Assembly: GCA_023260355.1 (NCBI GenBank)
Contig: JALQVJ010000041.1
Span: 1-5,409, forward strand
Length of the DNA: 5,409 bases
Direction of reading: 5' to 3'
Source of the DNA: Burkholderiaceae bacterium
GTDB taxonomy: Bacteria; Pseudomonadota; Gammaproteobacteria; Burkholderiales; Burkholderiaceae_C
Shown here: positions 1-5,409 of the stretch, one piece after another
Layout of the letters: the number at the start of each line of letters is the position of its first letter
Numbering within the stretch: the stretch's first letter is position 1
Notes under the pieces: generated by a model
The model's database searches: none
What the model saw: the letters and a program-made list of their open reading frames with translations, nothing else
What the model was told of the DNA's origin: nothing
Position numbers and translations under genes: made by a program

Positions 1-55
1 CCAGCGCACAGGTCGCCAACCCCTTGCGGTCACGGGCGCGCAGCCCAGCGCCGAT

Positions 56-77
56 CGCTTGCGGCAGAATGCAAGCG
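56..77. repeat. Small inverted repeat upstream of the deacetylase gene
   Basis: CGCTTGC (56-62) is repeated inverted as GCAAGCG (71-77), giving a perfect 7-bp stem with an 8-nt loop. The loop contains the first A of an in-frame ATG at 69 that could serve as an alternative start for the deacetylase. No T-tract follows on either strand, so this is not a convincing terminator. The rest of 1-125 shows no recognisable gene. The deacetylase reading frame stays open back to the window edge, which in such GC-rich DNA means little. The stem could be chance or a weak structure in the 5' leader. Confidence 0.25.
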
Positions 78-125
78 CAAGCCTGCCCCCTCACTATTGC
101 GCCCCATCCACCCACGCGATCTACC

Positions 126-1058
126 GTGTACGCCTATTACGCCGACGCCTTTGTCCTGCCGCTGCCCACTGGGCACCGCTTCCCCATGGAGAAGTACGCG
201 ATGCTTCGCGAATCGGTGCGCGAACACTTGCCCGATGTCGAACTGCGCGCAGCACCGGCTGCGGACCTTGAGGACCTGCTGCTGGTGCACGACGCAGCCT
301 ACGTGGACGCCGTCTTGCATGGCCGACTGACGCCGGCACAGGAACGCGAAATCGGCTTGCCCTGGAGCGAGCGCATGCCCTACCGCTCGGTGCGCTCGGT
401 GGGCGCGACGCTTGCAGCCACGCGCTCGGCCCGCCGCGACGGCGTGGCATGCAACATGGCCGGTGGCACCCACCACGCCTACGCCTACAAAGGGAGCGGG
501 TTTTGTGTGTTCAACGATGTGGCCGTGGCGACCCGCGTGTTGCAGCGGCAAGCACGCGCAGCCGGCCAGACCGTGGACGTCGCCATCATTGACTTGGACG
601 TGCACCAGGGCAATGGCACCGCCGATATTTTCGCGAGCGACGCCAATGTGTTCACGCTGTCCATCCACGGCGAAAAGAACTTCCCGTTTCGCAAGGCAGC
701 CAGCGACCTCGACGTGGAGCTGCCCGACGGCGCGGGCGATCCGCTGTACCTTGACGCCTTGCGCCAAGCGCTCGAGCAATTGGACGCCCGCTTCGCACCC
801 GACATGGTGTACTACTTGGCCGGCGCTGATCCGCATGAGGGCGACAGGCTTGGGCGCATGAAGCTCACCGATCAAGGCATGGCGGCACGCGATGCCATGG
901 TGTTCGAATGGGCCAAATCGCGCCAACTGCCTTTGGCATTTGCCATGGCAGGCGGCTACGGTCGCGACCTGCGCGACACCGTGCGGGTACAAACACAAAC
1001 GCTGCGCATCGCCGCCGGAATGGCTGAGGGTTGGACGCTGCGCCCCAAAGCTTTTTGA
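126..1058 (+). CDS. Histone deacetylase superfamily protein (class IV/HDAC11-like zinc deacetylase)
   Basis: Predicted cytoplasmic Zn-dependent deacylase of the arginase/deacetylase fold, removing acetyl groups from lysine side chains or small acetylated amines; the substrate cannot be told from sequence. With the GTG start at 126 it has 310 residues, usual for bacterial single-domain members. Motifs in order: FVLPLPTGHRFPMEKY near the N-terminus (9-24), the active-site His pair at 116-117, GFCVFND (125-131), DLDVHQGNG (156-164) with likely zinc ligands Asp158 and His160, AGAD with the third ligand Asp235, EGDRLG (238-243), and GGY with the likely transition-state Tyr278. EGDRLG after the third ligand and the overall layout match what I recall of class IV enzymes, rather than AcuC or the acetylpolyamine amidohydrolases. 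All catalytic residues are present, so the enzyme should be active. The start is uncertain. Family similarity begins at V-Y-A-Y-Y-A-D, favouring GTG 126, but no Shine-Dalgarno is visible; ATG 69 would add 19 low-complexity residues. It is convergent with the downstream transporter gene and appears monocistronic within the window. Confidence 0.93.
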   Translation: MYAYYADAFVLPLPTGHRFPMEKYAMLRESVREHLPDVELRAAPAADLEDLLLVHDAAYVDAVLHGRLTPAQEREIGLPWSERMPYRSVRSVGATLAATRSARRDGVACNMAGGTHHAYAYKGSGFCVFNDVAVATRVLQRQARAAGQTVDVAIIDLDVHQGNGTADIFASDANVFTLSIHGEKNFPFRKAASDLDVELPDGAGDPLYLDALRQALEQLDARFAPDMVYYLAGADPHEGDRLGRMKLTDQGMAARDAMVFEWAKSRQLPLAFAMAGGYGRDLRDTVRVQTQTLRIAAGMAEGWTLRPKAF

Positions 1059-1066
1059 TTCATCAA

Positions 1067-1084
1067 CTTCAAGTGAACTTGAAG
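1067..1084. repeat. Hairpin just after the deacetylase stop codon
   Basis: CTTCAAG (1067-1073) and CTTGAAG (1078-1084) form a perfect 7-bp stem with a TGAA loop, starting 8 bases after the deacetylase stop. The stem is AT-rich and no T-run follows on either strand (the T-run at 1052-1055 precedes it). It is therefore a weak candidate for transcription termination or 3'-end protection between two convergent genes, not a canonical intrinsic terminator. Confidence 0.35.
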
Positions 1085-1128
1085 CCTATAGACAGCCAAT
1101 CAACAGCCTTCTTGCCACATCAGCAAAG

Positions 1129-1151
1129 CACGCCATGCGTGAGTGCCACGC
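1129..1151. repeat. Overlapping alternative hairpins at the 3' end of the transporter gene
   Basis: CACGC (1129-1133), GCGTG (1137-1141) and CACGC (1147-1151) are arranged so that the middle copy can pair with either neighbour, with loops of 3 or 5 nt. The array abuts the transporter stop codon, whose complement occupies 1152-1154. It may act as a weak 3'-end structure for the leftward transcript. No U-tract follows in that direction, so termination is only possible, not shown. Confidence 0.25.
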
Positions 1152-2090
1152 TCAATACTGGCGGCGATGCTCGCGCTTGGCGATCCAAAAGGTCGCACCA
1201 AAAATCACCAAAGCGCCGACCAATGTGGTGTGGGTGGGCACGTTGCCAAACACCATCCAGCCCAACAGGGCCGCCCACACCAAATCCAAAAACCGCAGGG
1301 TCTGCGTCGCCGAAATATCGGCAATGTGAAAGCCACGCGCCATGCAATAGTGGCCATACGACCCCAGCACACCACTCAGCGCAAAGCCAGCCCAAAGCCA
1401 GCCACTGATGGGTTGCCAGTGCAAGATACCCATGGGCAAGCTGAACAGCGCAATCGCGATCGACTGCCACAGCACAATCACTTCTGAGCGCTCGATGCGC
1501 GTCAAGGTCTTGGTGATCAAAAACGACGCCGCAAACATCGGCGCTGAGGCCAACATCACCAGCGAATACCAGCCGCCCTCGCCCGTGAGCTTGGGCCCGA
1601 CCACCACCAGCACGCCGACAAAGCCAATGATCGCGGCCACCCAGCGATCCCAGCGCATCTTTTCGCCCAAAAACCACGCAGCACCCAGCATGATGAAAAT
1701 CGGACCGGTGAAGCCAATCGCCGTCATGTCGGCCAACGCCAAATGCGGCAAGGCTGTGAACCAAAAAAGCAGCGCCGTGGTGTGCACAGCGCCACGCCAG
1801 GCTTGGCCCTTCCAATTGTTGGGGCGGTAATGCGCCCAGCCCTTTTGGATCAACAGCGGCAGCATCACCGCGGCCCCCATGAGGTAGCGCAAAAACTGGG
1901 CTTGCATGGCGTCGCTCTCGATGGTGAGCGCGCGCAGCAGTGCGTTGAGGATGCTGAACACCAGCCCACTCAATGCCACCCACAACATGCCACGCCACAC
2001 GGCGGGCATGGCGCAGGCCCGGTCGTACACCCCCTGCCAAACCCGATGGATGGCTGCGAATGGGCGCGGCGCTGTGGCGGGTTGGGTCAT
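1152..2090 (-). CDS. EamA/DMT-superfamily inner-membrane transporter
   Basis: Predicted inner-membrane carrier of the drug/metabolite transporter superfamily, 312 residues, the typical length for a two-repeat EamA protein. About ten hydrophobic helices can be placed near residues 33-52, 65-82, 100-117, 122-141, 149-166, 174-194, 204-223, 230-250, 263-282 and 288-305, forming two EamA repeats (about 33-166 and 174-305). The end of the first repeat has the typical shape: ADMTAIGFTGPIF, then FLGEKMRWDRW and a Gly/Val-rich helix ending VVVGPKL. The second repeat echoes it with ADISATQTLRFLDLVWAALLGW. Charged loops (KRE near 305) fit cytoplasmic ends. The start at 2090 is an ATG with GGAG 10 bases upstream; longer readings would extend across the divergent promoter region and lack family-like sequence. 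The substrate is unknown; relatives move amino acids, nucleotide-like metabolites or drugs. The gene is transcribed divergently from the sensor kinase operon and convergently with the deacetylase, so it is probably monocistronic. Confidence 0.93.
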   Translation of the reverse strand: MTQPATAPRPFAAIHRVWQGVYDRACAMPAVWRGMLWVALSGLVFSILNALLRALTIESDAMQAQFLRYLMGAAVMLPLLIQKGWAHYRPNNWKGQAWRGAVHTTALLFWFTALPHLALADMTAIGFTGPIFIMLGAAWFLGEKMRWDRWVAAIIGFVGVLVVVGPKLTGEGGWYSLVMLASAPMFAASFLITKTLTRIERSEVIVLWQSIAIALFSLPMGILHWQPISGWLWAGFALSGVLGSYGHYCMARGFHIADISATQTLRFLDLVWAALLGWMVFGNVPTHTTLVGALVIFGATFWIAKREHRRQY

Positions 2091-2100
2091 GGTGATCGGG

Positions 2101-2104
2101 CTCC
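2101..2104 (-). promoter_or_regulatory. Ribosome binding site of the DMT transporter
   Basis: On the minus strand GGAG lies 10 bases before the ATG whose complement is 2088-2090. This is slightly longer than ideal spacing, but it is the only purine-rich core near any possible start and it supports ATG 2090 over the upstream GTG reading at 2207. Confidence 0.5.
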
Positions 2105-2110
2105 GTGTGA

Positions 2111-2134
2111 GGTCTAGCTGAGGGCGGTCTAGAC
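2111..2134. repeat. Direct repeat GGTCTAG with embedded palindrome, possible operator
   Basis: Two exact GGTCTAG copies start 15 bases apart; the second overlaps the 8-bp palindrome GTCTAGAC. The pair lies 21 to 44 bases upstream of the transporter start codon and about 110 bases before the kinase start. The position suits an operator for the leftward gene. CTAG is generally a rare tetranucleotide in many proteobacteria, so two copies this close are slightly notable, but no regulator family is recognisable from this motif. Confidence 0.3.
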
Positions 2135-2240
2135 TGATCGAAAATATAGCGGTATCGGCGCGGCTGCGCAGTGCTTTGCGTGACCATGTGTGCCACCCAC
2201 GGCGCACGCAAACCCGTTCAAACCAACGTTAATATGCGGC

Positions 2241-3983
2241 ATGGTCAAAAGCAATCGCGCATCCCAATGGCAATGGCGCAGGTCCGCGTTCTGGGCCGGC
2301 GTCTGGGTGCTCGGTACCCTCACGCTTTGGGCCAGCCTCACGTGGGTGGAGCGTGGCTCCATCCAGCAGGCCCAAAGAGACGCCAATGAATCGCTGCGCG
2401 TGCAGGCCGGTGCTCTGACAGGGCTGCTCGATCGCTTTCGATCGCTGCCTCCGATCTTGGCCCGCCAAGAGGACATCGGGCGGCTCTTCACACCCCAATC
2501 CGACACCACCGTGTTGCGAGACAAGATCACTGAATTGGCCTACCTCGCTGGCGCCGCTGATGTAGCGCTTTATCGCCAAGACGGTGGCTACATCACCTCG
2601 GCTCGCGGCTTGTATGCCCAGGACCTGAACAGCCAAGATGCCACCGCCGAGTTGCTGCGTGCCCCGGCTGAATCGCGCTTGGGCCGAGCCACCCTGATCG
2701 AAGGCGACCAAGCGCGCTACTACGCGTTCTCGGCATTGGTGGGCGGGGTGACCAACCCCGTTGGGGTGTTGGTGTTTTTTGTCGACCTGTCCACGGTCGA
2801 GCAAGTCTGGGCATTGTCGCGACTGCCGATTGGCGTGACCGATGAACGTGGCCGCGTGATCTTGTCCAACGTGCCGGAGTGGCGTGGCCGATTGCTGAGC
2901 GACTTCGCGCGGCGCAAGCCCAACACGATCGACTTGCGCTTCGAAGGCGAACGCTATGCCGCGCAAGAGGCCACACGGGCCCTGCCGCTCTTGGACTGGC
3001 GCTTGCATGCCTTTGGCATCAGCCCTGACCTCAAACTAGACCAAAAGCTCGCCCTGCTGTTCAGCGCATTGATCACGGTGTCGCTGGCCATGGGTGGCCT
3101 GCTCTTCCTGCGGCGGCGCGAGCAGCTCTTGGCTACCGAACGCAAAGAGCGCGCCGATGCGCTGCGGCTCGAGCGCTTGGTGCAACGCCGCACACGGGAC
3201 TTGCACGCATCCAACAGATCGCTGCAGCAGGAAATCGAAGTGCGTACCGAGACAGAACGCAAGTTGCTCAAGGCGCAGGAGGAGGTCGTGCGCTCGGCCA
3301 AACTCGCCGCGATCGGGCAAATGTCTGCCACGCTCAGCCACGAGTACAACCAGCCGCTGGCCACCATTGGGACCTACGCGGAAAACGCCGAGCGATTTTT
3401 AGAGCGCGGCCACGTTGACCGCGTGCAAAGCAATTTGTCGCTCATCCGCCAGCAGGTGGATCGCATGGCCGCGCTGTCTCGAACGCTGCTCACCTTCGCC
3501 CGCAAGTCGGACCCCGAGGTGCGGCCGGTGAGCTTGCGCGCTATTTTTGATGATGCGGTGCTGTTGGTCTCACCCCGCGCGCGCAAGGCAGGCGTGCAAC
3601 TTGACGTACAAGCCGTGCCCGCCGAATGTTGGGTCATGGGCAGCCAAATCCGCCTCACCCAAGTGCTCGTCAACCTCGCCAACAACGCCATCGACGCGGC
3701 CAGTGTTCAGCGCGACGCCTGGGTCCGCATCGAGGTGCAAAGTCACACTGAGCACCACGCGGTTCGCGTGATTGACAACGGCCCCGGCATTCCGCTGGAA
3801 CAGCGCGCCGCCATTTTCGAGCCCTTTTTCACCACCAAGCCCGCTGGCGTCGGCTTGGGCATCGGTTTGTCCGTGGTCGCCGATATCGTCCATGAAGTTG
3901 GTGGTGAAATACACATCACCGATGCGCCGGGAGGCGGCGCACAATTTGAACTGATCTTGCGCAAAGCCGCACCCAACCCATGA
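2241..3983 (+). CDS. dctB: DctB-type membrane sensor histidine kinase
   Basis: Predicted inner-membrane sensor kinase that autophosphorylates on His and passes the phosphate to the regulator encoded next. In characterised DctB proteins the signal is a C4-dicarboxylate; here the ligand is inferred. It has 580 residues from ATG 2241, close to usual DctB length. After a basic N-terminus, helix 1 spans about 17-36. A periplasmic region of about 230 residues (37-269) fits the double-PAS sensory fold of DctB. Helix 2 is about 270-290, followed by a charged coiled-coil linker (about 293-350) with no clear HAMP domain. The H-box is around His367 in the context SHEYNQP. The N-box NLANNAIDA is at 478-486, G1 DNGPGI at 512-517, the F-box EPFFTTK at 527-533 and the G2 box GVGLGIGLS at 536-544. 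All catalytic elements are intact. A GTG at 2190 would add 17 residues unlike a signal-anchor start; neither start has a clear Shine-Dalgarno. The stop overlaps the regulator start by four bases, indicating one operon with coupled translation. Confidence 0.88.
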   Translation: MVKSNRASQWQWRRSAFWAGVWVLGTLTLWASLTWVERGSIQQAQRDANESLRVQAGALTGLLDRFRSLPPILARQEDIGRLFTPQSDTTVLRDKITELAYLAGAADVALYRQDGGYITSARGLYAQDLNSQDATAELLRAPAESRLGRATLIEGDQARYYAFSALVGGVTNPVGVLVFFVDLSTVEQVWALSRLPIGVTDERGRVILSNVPEWRGRLLSDFARRKPNTIDLRFEGERYAAQEATRALPLLDWRLHAFGISPDLKLDQKLALLFSALITVSLAMGGLLFLRRREQLLATERKERADALRLERLVQRRTRDLHASNRSLQQEIEVRTETERKLLKAQEEVVRSAKLAAIGQMSATLSHEYNQPLATIGTYAENAERFLERGHVDRVQSNLSLIRQQVDRMAALSRTLLTFARKSDPEVRPVSLRAIFDDAVLLVSPRARKAGVQLDVQAVPAECWVMGSQIRLTQVLVNLANNAIDAASVQRDAWVRIEVQSHTEHHAVRVIDNGPGIPLEQRAAIFEPFFTTKPAGVGLGIGLSVVADIVHEVGGEIHITDAPGGGAQFELILRKAAPNP

Positions 3984-5335
3984 CCCCAAAACCCCGCCTG
4001 ATCTTGCTGGACGACGATGCCGACCTTCGCGCTGCGGTGACGCAAGGGCTTGAGTTGATGGACTACGACGTCCTGCCGTTTGCCCACGCCAACGAGGCAC
4101 TCAGCCATGTCTCGCGCGATGGCTACACCGTCCTGATCTCGGACATCATGATGCCCGGCACCGACGGCTTTGAAGTCTTGGCCCGGGCGCAAACGATCGA
4201 CCACGCGTTGCCCGTCGTGCTGATCACCGGCCATGGCGACGTGCCACTTGCCGTCAAAGCCATCCAATCGGGCGCGTACGACTTCATCGAAAAGCCCTTC
4301 TCTGTGCAACGCCTCGCCTCAGTGATCGAGCGGGCGCTTGAAAAGCGCCGGCTGGTGCTCGAAAACCGCGCCTTGCGCGAAGAGCTCGAAGACACCAACG
4401 ATCTGGGCAACCGCCTGGTTGGTCGTGCCCCCAGTATCGAGTCGCTTCGCGCGCAGGTGGGTGCCCTCGCCCAAGCCGACGTCGACGTGTTGGTGATGGG
4501 CGAAACGGGCACTGGCAAAGAAGTGGTGGCCAGAGCCCTGCATGATTTCGGCCCGCGCGCATCCCAGCCCTTTGTCGCGCTGAACTGCGCGGCCATACCC
4601 AAAGACATCATGGAGAGCGAGCTCTTTGGCCACGAGCGAGGTGCCTTCACTGGTGCGCACACCGCCAGAGTCGGGAAGCTGGAGTACGCCAATGGCGGCA
4701 CGGTGTTTTTGGACGAAATCGAATCCATGAACCTCGACCTGCAAGCCAAGCTGCTGCGCGCGCTTGAAGAGCGCAGCATCGTGCGCCTCGGCGCCAACAA
4801 GCCGATTGCCCTCAACGTGCGGTTTGTTGCCGCGACCAAGCGCTCGCTGCGCGAGGCCGCTGACACCGGCGACTTCCGAGAGGACTTGTATTACCGACTC
4901 AACGTCGCGCCACTGACCATCGCCCCTTTGCGTGAGCGCAAAGAAGACATCCCGCTGCTGTTCTTTCACTTGGCCCGCGAGGCGCGTGCCAAGTACCGCC
5001 GCGAGATTCCCGATGTTTCGCCAGAGCTCGAGGCGCAACTCATGGCGCACGACTGGCCCGGCAATGTGCGCGAATTGCGCAACATCGCCGATCGGTTTGT
5101 ACTGGGCTTGTGGCATGGCTTCACGCCCATTCAGTCGGACGCCGAACCCGACAGTGGCGCGTTGGCCGCGCGCGTGGCCGCCTTTGAGAAGAGCCTCATC
5201 GAGCAAGAGCTCCAGCGCCACCACGGCCAAATGAAGCCCACCTACACCGCGCTTGGGCTGTCTCGCAAAGGCCTATACGACAAGATCACCCGCCTAGGCA
5301 TTCGGCCCCCAGCCTCCGCTGGTGCCGACGATTGA
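3980..5335 (+). CDS. dctD: DctD-type sigma-54-dependent response regulator (NtrC family)
   Basis: Predicted cytoplasmic transcription activator, 451 residues, full length for DctD/NtrC proteins. The receiver domain (about 5-120) has acidic residues at 11-13, phosphoacceptor Asp55 in SDIMMPG, Thr83 in TGHGDVP and Lys105 in EKPF. The AAA+ sigma-54 interaction domain (about 145-375) has Walker A GETGTGKE (174-181), GAFTGA (221-226) for contacting sigma-54, Walker B FLDEIE (243-248), FREDLYYRLNV (299-309) with likely arginine-finger residues, and WPGNVREL (359-366). A C-terminal Fis-type helix-turn-helix (about 405-440) ends in LSRKGLYDKITRLG, resembling the DctD signature. Both the GHGDVPLAVKAIQSGAYDFIEKPF-like receiver end and DEIESM after Walker B favour DctD over NtrC or HydG. 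The ATG overlaps the kinase stop (ATGA) and has no purine-rich ribosome binding site, so translation is probably coupled. Expected targets are C4-dicarboxylate uptake genes with -24/-12 promoters; none is in the window. The name dctD rests on motifs and on pairing with the kinase. Confidence 0.9.
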   Translation: MTPKPRLILLDDDADLRAAVTQGLELMDYDVLPFAHANEALSHVSRDGYTVLISDIMMPGTDGFEVLARAQTIDHALPVVLITGHGDVPLAVKAIQSGAYDFIEKPFSVQRLASVIERALEKRRLVLENRALREELEDTNDLGNRLVGRAPSIESLRAQVGALAQADVDVLVMGETGTGKEVVARALHDFGPRASQPFVALNCAAIPKDIMESELFGHERGAFTGAHTARVGKLEYANGGTVFLDEIESMNLDLQAKLLRALEERSIVRLGANKPIALNVRFVAATKRSLREAADTGDFREDLYYRLNVAPLTIAPLRERKEDIPLLFFHLAREARAKYRREIPDVSPELEAQLMAHDWPGNVRELRNIADRFVLGLWHGFTPIQSDAEPDSGALAARVAAFEKSLIEQELQRHHGQMKPTYTALGLSRKGLYDKITRLGIRPPASAGADD

Positions 5336-5383
5336 CGCGCGCCGTCCTGAGATTGGGCAATGCTTCGTGGCCACTTCTGATTT

Positions 5384-5407
5384 TGATGGGTGATTTGCTA
5401 CCCATCA
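5384..5407 (+). terminator. Possible terminator hairpin after the dctBD-like operon
   Basis: TGATGGGT (5384-5391) and ACCCATCA (5400-5407) form a perfect 8-bp stem with an 8-nt loop, beginning 48 bases after the regulator stop. An alternative stem GGTGAT/ATCACC (5390-5395 and 5404-5409) overlaps it. The window ends right after the stem, so whether a T-tract follows cannot be seen. Its position fits an intrinsic terminator; it could equally be an operator for a gene to the right. The remainder of 5336-5383 shows nothing recognisable. Confidence 0.45.
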
Positions 5408-5409
5408 CC

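Larger units (their letters stand above)
2091..2240. promoter_or_regulatory. Divergent intergenic region between transporter and sensor kinase genes
   Basis: These 150 bases separate two divergent genes and should contain both promoters. Visible structure: GGTCTAG occurs twice in direct orientation (2111-2117 and 2126-2132), the second copy inside the perfect palindrome GTCTAGAC (2127-2134). An AT-rich patch (2141-2148) can be read as a -10-like TATATT on the minus strand (2148-2143), and CTGCGCAG (2164-2171) is a further palindrome. I could not pair any -10-like hexamer with a good -35 at proper spacing. I also saw no sigma-54 signature (GG and GC separated by ten bases in a TGGCAC/TTGC context). 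The promoter assignment is therefore positional. Confidence 0.45.

Noticed and set aside
30..998. Long open frame (322 codons) on the minus strand opposite the deacetylase
   Set aside because: It is a shadow frame typical of GC-rich coding DNA. Its translation is low in recognisable motifs, while the plus strand gives an intact deacetylase.
126..1058. Assignment of the deacetylase as AcuC (acetoin utilisation)
   Set aside because: The motif layout, especially EGDRLG after the third zinc ligand and the short length, fits the class IV-like branch better. No acetoin (acu/aco) genes are nearby.
1120..2211. Second long minus-strand frame (363 codons) across the transporter gene
   Set aside because: The translation is rich in His/Arg/Gly with no membrane-helix pattern. 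The neighbouring frame gives a clean ten-helix EamA protein with a Shine-Dalgarno at its ATG.
2190..2240. Upstream GTG start at 2190 for the sensor kinase
   Set aside because: The added 17 residues are proline-rich with no family resemblance. The ATG at 2241 gives the expected short basic N-terminus before the first membrane helix.
2429..2446. Tandem CGATCGCT repeat inside the kinase gene
   Set aside because: Two copies 10 bases apart lie within coding sequence for an Asp-Arg-Phe-Arg-Ser-Leu stretch and are explained by codon choice.
2745..2767. GGGGT / ACCCC / GGGGT set able to form two exclusive hairpins
   Set aside because: It lies inside the kinase reading frame, encoding a Gly-Val-Thr-Asn-Pro-Val-Gly-Val stretch. 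No regulatory role is suggested by position.
4319..5230. Long minus-strand frames opposite the response regulator (also 4123-4866)
   Set aside because: No domain motif is visible and they are fully explained by codon bias of the intact NtrC-family gene on the plus strand.
5336..5409. Possible sigma-54 promoter downstream of the regulator, around GGGCAATGC and TTGCT
   Set aside because: The GG and GC dinucleotides are not separated by the required ten bases in any reading I tried.

Overview
The window looks like an ordinary chromosomal stretch of a GC-rich proteobacterium. A Burkholderiales betaproteobacterium of the Comamonadaceae type is my best guess. This rests on codon bias (strong G/C at third positions, long antisense shadow frames) and on the combination of genes; I could not run a taxonomic search. 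I see no tRNA, rRNA, CRISPR array, insertion sequence or phage-like gene.

Layout from left to right. (1) Positions 126-1058 (+) encode a complete zinc-dependent deacetylase of the histone deacetylase superfamily, closest by motif to the class IV (HDAC11-like) branch. (2) A short convergent gap (1059-1151) holds small inverted repeats. (3) Positions 1152-2090 (-) encode a ten-helix EamA/DMT-family inner-membrane transporter of unknown substrate. (4) A divergent gap of about 150 bp (2091-2240) carries a repeated GGTCTAG motif and should hold the promoters for the transporter and for the operon to its right. (5) Positions 2241-3983 (+) encode a membrane sensor histidine kinase of the DctB type. 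(6) Positions 3980-5335 (+) encode its partner, an NtrC-class sigma-54 activator of the DctD type. The kinase stop and regulator start overlap as ATGA. (7) The last 74 bases are non-coding and end in an inverted repeat that may be the operon terminator.

The kinase-regulator pair is the functional core. A periplasmic sensory domain should detect a small carboxylate such as a C4-dicarboxylate. The kinase then phosphorylates Asp55 of the regulator, which activates transcription by sigma-54 RNA polymerase through its GAFTGA-bearing AAA+ domain. No dicarboxylate transporter (DctA or a DctPQM TRAP system) and no convincing sigma-54 promoter is present here, so the target lies outside the window or elsewhere. 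The deacetylase and the DMT transporter have no evident functional link to the pair.

I found no convincing undescribed system. The findings are modest: small repeats, start-site ambiguities, an H-box variant and an unassigned regulon.
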